64,000 bases of DNA, from the NCBI GenBank assembly GCA_963576565.1, contig OY755038.1:141352206-141416205 (forward strand), read 5' to 3'. The position numbers were made by a program, and so were the translations under genes. Under the pieces are notes generated by a model that saw only the letters and a program-made list of their open reading frames with translations, was not told the origin of the DNA and ran no database searches. Below are positions 62,760 through 64,000 of the stretch, piece after piece (the first letter of the stretch is position 1; the number at the start of each line of letters is the position of its first letter). This stretch comes from Aspidapion aeneum. Its lineage: Eukaryota > Arthropoda > Insecta > Coleoptera > Brentidae.

Positions 62760-64000
62760 AAATAAATAAAGACAATGGAAGTCCGAAATTTTATTTCTAC
62801 ACAATCATTGTCTACGAGTTTCAAACAAATGAAAAATCTAAGTGATAACATATTCTTATAGGCAGACTCAAACGGAACCTTAGTTTGCAACCAAACCCAA
62901 AATCACCCCTAAAACCACTTAACCGCTTCAGATAAACCAAATTAAGGAAAAATACAAAAATGTAAATTTTGATAAAAACTAAATTTAACAATATTTATTT
63001 AATGGAACTTCTTCTAAAGTGTAATACCTTGTTAGAAAGGCACACTCATTGTCTGCCTAAAAATGAAATTAGAACTGTCCTATCTAATATAGTTATTAAG
63101 TTATTTCAGAAAATCTGGATCAATGTCACGTCACATTTGAAAGCGTCGCGACGCCGCATATATTACGTCGCCGGAAAAAAAAATATGATTTTTGTAAATG
63201 TCTTTATAAGTTTATTAATCGTACCAATTTATATCAAAATCACCACAACTTCGGAAATTCTGCCCAACCATTGAGACTTTGCTTTGCGTTGAATTAGAAA
63301 AGATTTTCCAATAAGAATTTCCAAATGTTTTAAAAAAATAAAAAACAGTTCACAAATTTGTTTTATTTTTGTGAGGCAATTCTTGCCAAAGGGTGAGGCA
63401 ACGAGGCAGCCGCCTCAGAAAACCACCTTCAAGGGCAACCAATGTTTTACATTTTAAAAATTTTGCCGCTCTCTAAAACATTAAATAAATCTGAAATTAA
63501 AAAAAAAATAGCTAATAGTCCGGGGCCATAGGGTCAAAATTTGGCCTCTGTGGGCTTTTTGATGAAGATTTTACAACACTTGTTTTAATCGATTACTAAT
63601 GATCCCACCAACACTGCCTGACCTGTTAACATACCCAAAATTGTCTCAGTCAAAAAGAGGTTAGGGTGCCAAAATATTTTTTCAATTCTAAACGGTTTAA
63701 GCTATAGTAATGAAACTTGACACGCATATCGGCCTTCATGTACAAATTTTTTGGCTGTCAAAAAAAAATATACAATTTGCGGGCGCATTTAGATTATGCC
63801 TTATATCTTCTAAACTATTCCATCTGCACAACTATCTCTTATCAAATTGGTAGCTAATACAATTACCCACAGGTCAGCCATAGAAAAAAAGATCGAAGCT
63901 GGTAACGAGGCTCCTAGGTAGGGACAATTTTTTTTAATGTAAAATATAAAAAGCTTAATTGACTTATACTCTGCCCTATGTCAGCAAATGTCCACCAAAC
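62760..64000. other. AT-rich sequence, right inverted-repeat member, no gene seen
   Basis: About 63130-63275 is the right member of the inverted pair with 55296-55437 (GCGTCGCGACGC at 63143-63154; TTATATCAAAATCACC near 63229). The remainder has no supported gene. Confidence 0.4.

Larger units (their letters stand above)
61159..62760 (+). mobile_element. Penelope-like element, 5' truncated and inverted
   Basis: It encodes a Penelope RT and GIY-YIG endonuclease. Its 5' end shows an inverted 62-bp copy (61159-61220) of its own sequence at 61346-61407, joined directly to the forward copy, and a shorter inverted fragment at about 61079-61105. The 3' region after the stop has a stem CGGTTAG/CTAACCG and AATAAA-like words. 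Penelope-like elements often carry hammerheads in their terminal repeats. Confidence 0.8.

Overview
The window is AT-rich eukaryotic DNA made almost entirely of nested transposable elements. The families suggest an insect, possibly a beetle: LOA-type and CR1-type LINEs with DUF4780 or PHD-type ORF1 proteins, a BEL/Pao element primed by tRNA-Tyr, a Penelope-like element, an animal-type Polinton, and Harbinger, Tc1/mariner and hAT-like MITEs. The species cannot be named from sequence alone.

The main structure is one large, broken Polinton (Maverick) at about 4378-51342. It has inverted ends (CCACGTACGT...ACGTACGTGG) and a perfect 6-bp target duplication, TCACGT. Its right TIR (about 2 kb, 49326-51342) is nearly clean. 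Its left TIR has been split by later insertions and now reaches to about 32975. The nesting order on the left can be read directly: Polinton TIR; then a LOA-like LINE (5981-24352, 17-bp TSD); then a block with a 402-bp tandem array of tRNA-like genes inserted in the LINE's endonuclease; then a CR1/jockey-group LINE (9140-19628); then a hammerhead-ribozyme retroelement (10358-11477, 12-bp TSD), a CR1-type LINE (12869-17655) and a MITE (17656-17888). Independently, a nearly pristine BEL/Pao retrotransposon (24968-32288, identical-length 757-bp LTRs, 5-bp TSD, one 1745-aa ORF) sits in the same TIR.

The Polinton interior (33-49 kb) has on the left a captured matrix metalloproteinase gene (split by a Harbinger-type MITE), an unknown secreted/membrane glycoprotein ORF, a hypothetical gene, the chromodomain-type integrase, a fibre-like coiled-coil gene and another conserved gene. 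In the middle is a jockey-like LINE with an internal 1.7-kb tandem duplication. On the right, in inverted orientation, is a second integrase fragment and a second copy of the hypothetical gene with a different C-terminus, then minor capsid, major capsid and two conserved small genes. DNA polymerase B, packaging ATPase and maturation protease are not visible, so the element cannot be autonomous. The metalloproteinase and the minor capsid gene share an upstream sequence module, which suggests the cargo was expressed with the virion genes.

The first 4.3 kb is satellite-like: two inverted arrays of a ~160-bp repeat bracket a second AT-rich array. Right of the Polinton are a deleted CR1-like LINE, a Chapaev-like MITE, one convincing host exon (a RING-finger half-domain, minus strand, 55062-55231), about 6 kb of mostly unassignable AT-rich DNA, and a Penelope-like element (61159-62760) with RT plus GIY-YIG endonuclease, a 5' inversion and a frameshift just before the catalytic motif.

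Almost no gene here is intact; the BEL/Pao polyprotein, the glycoprotein ORF and a few small Polinton ORFs are the exceptions. All family calls come from motif recognition by eye; no database search was run.
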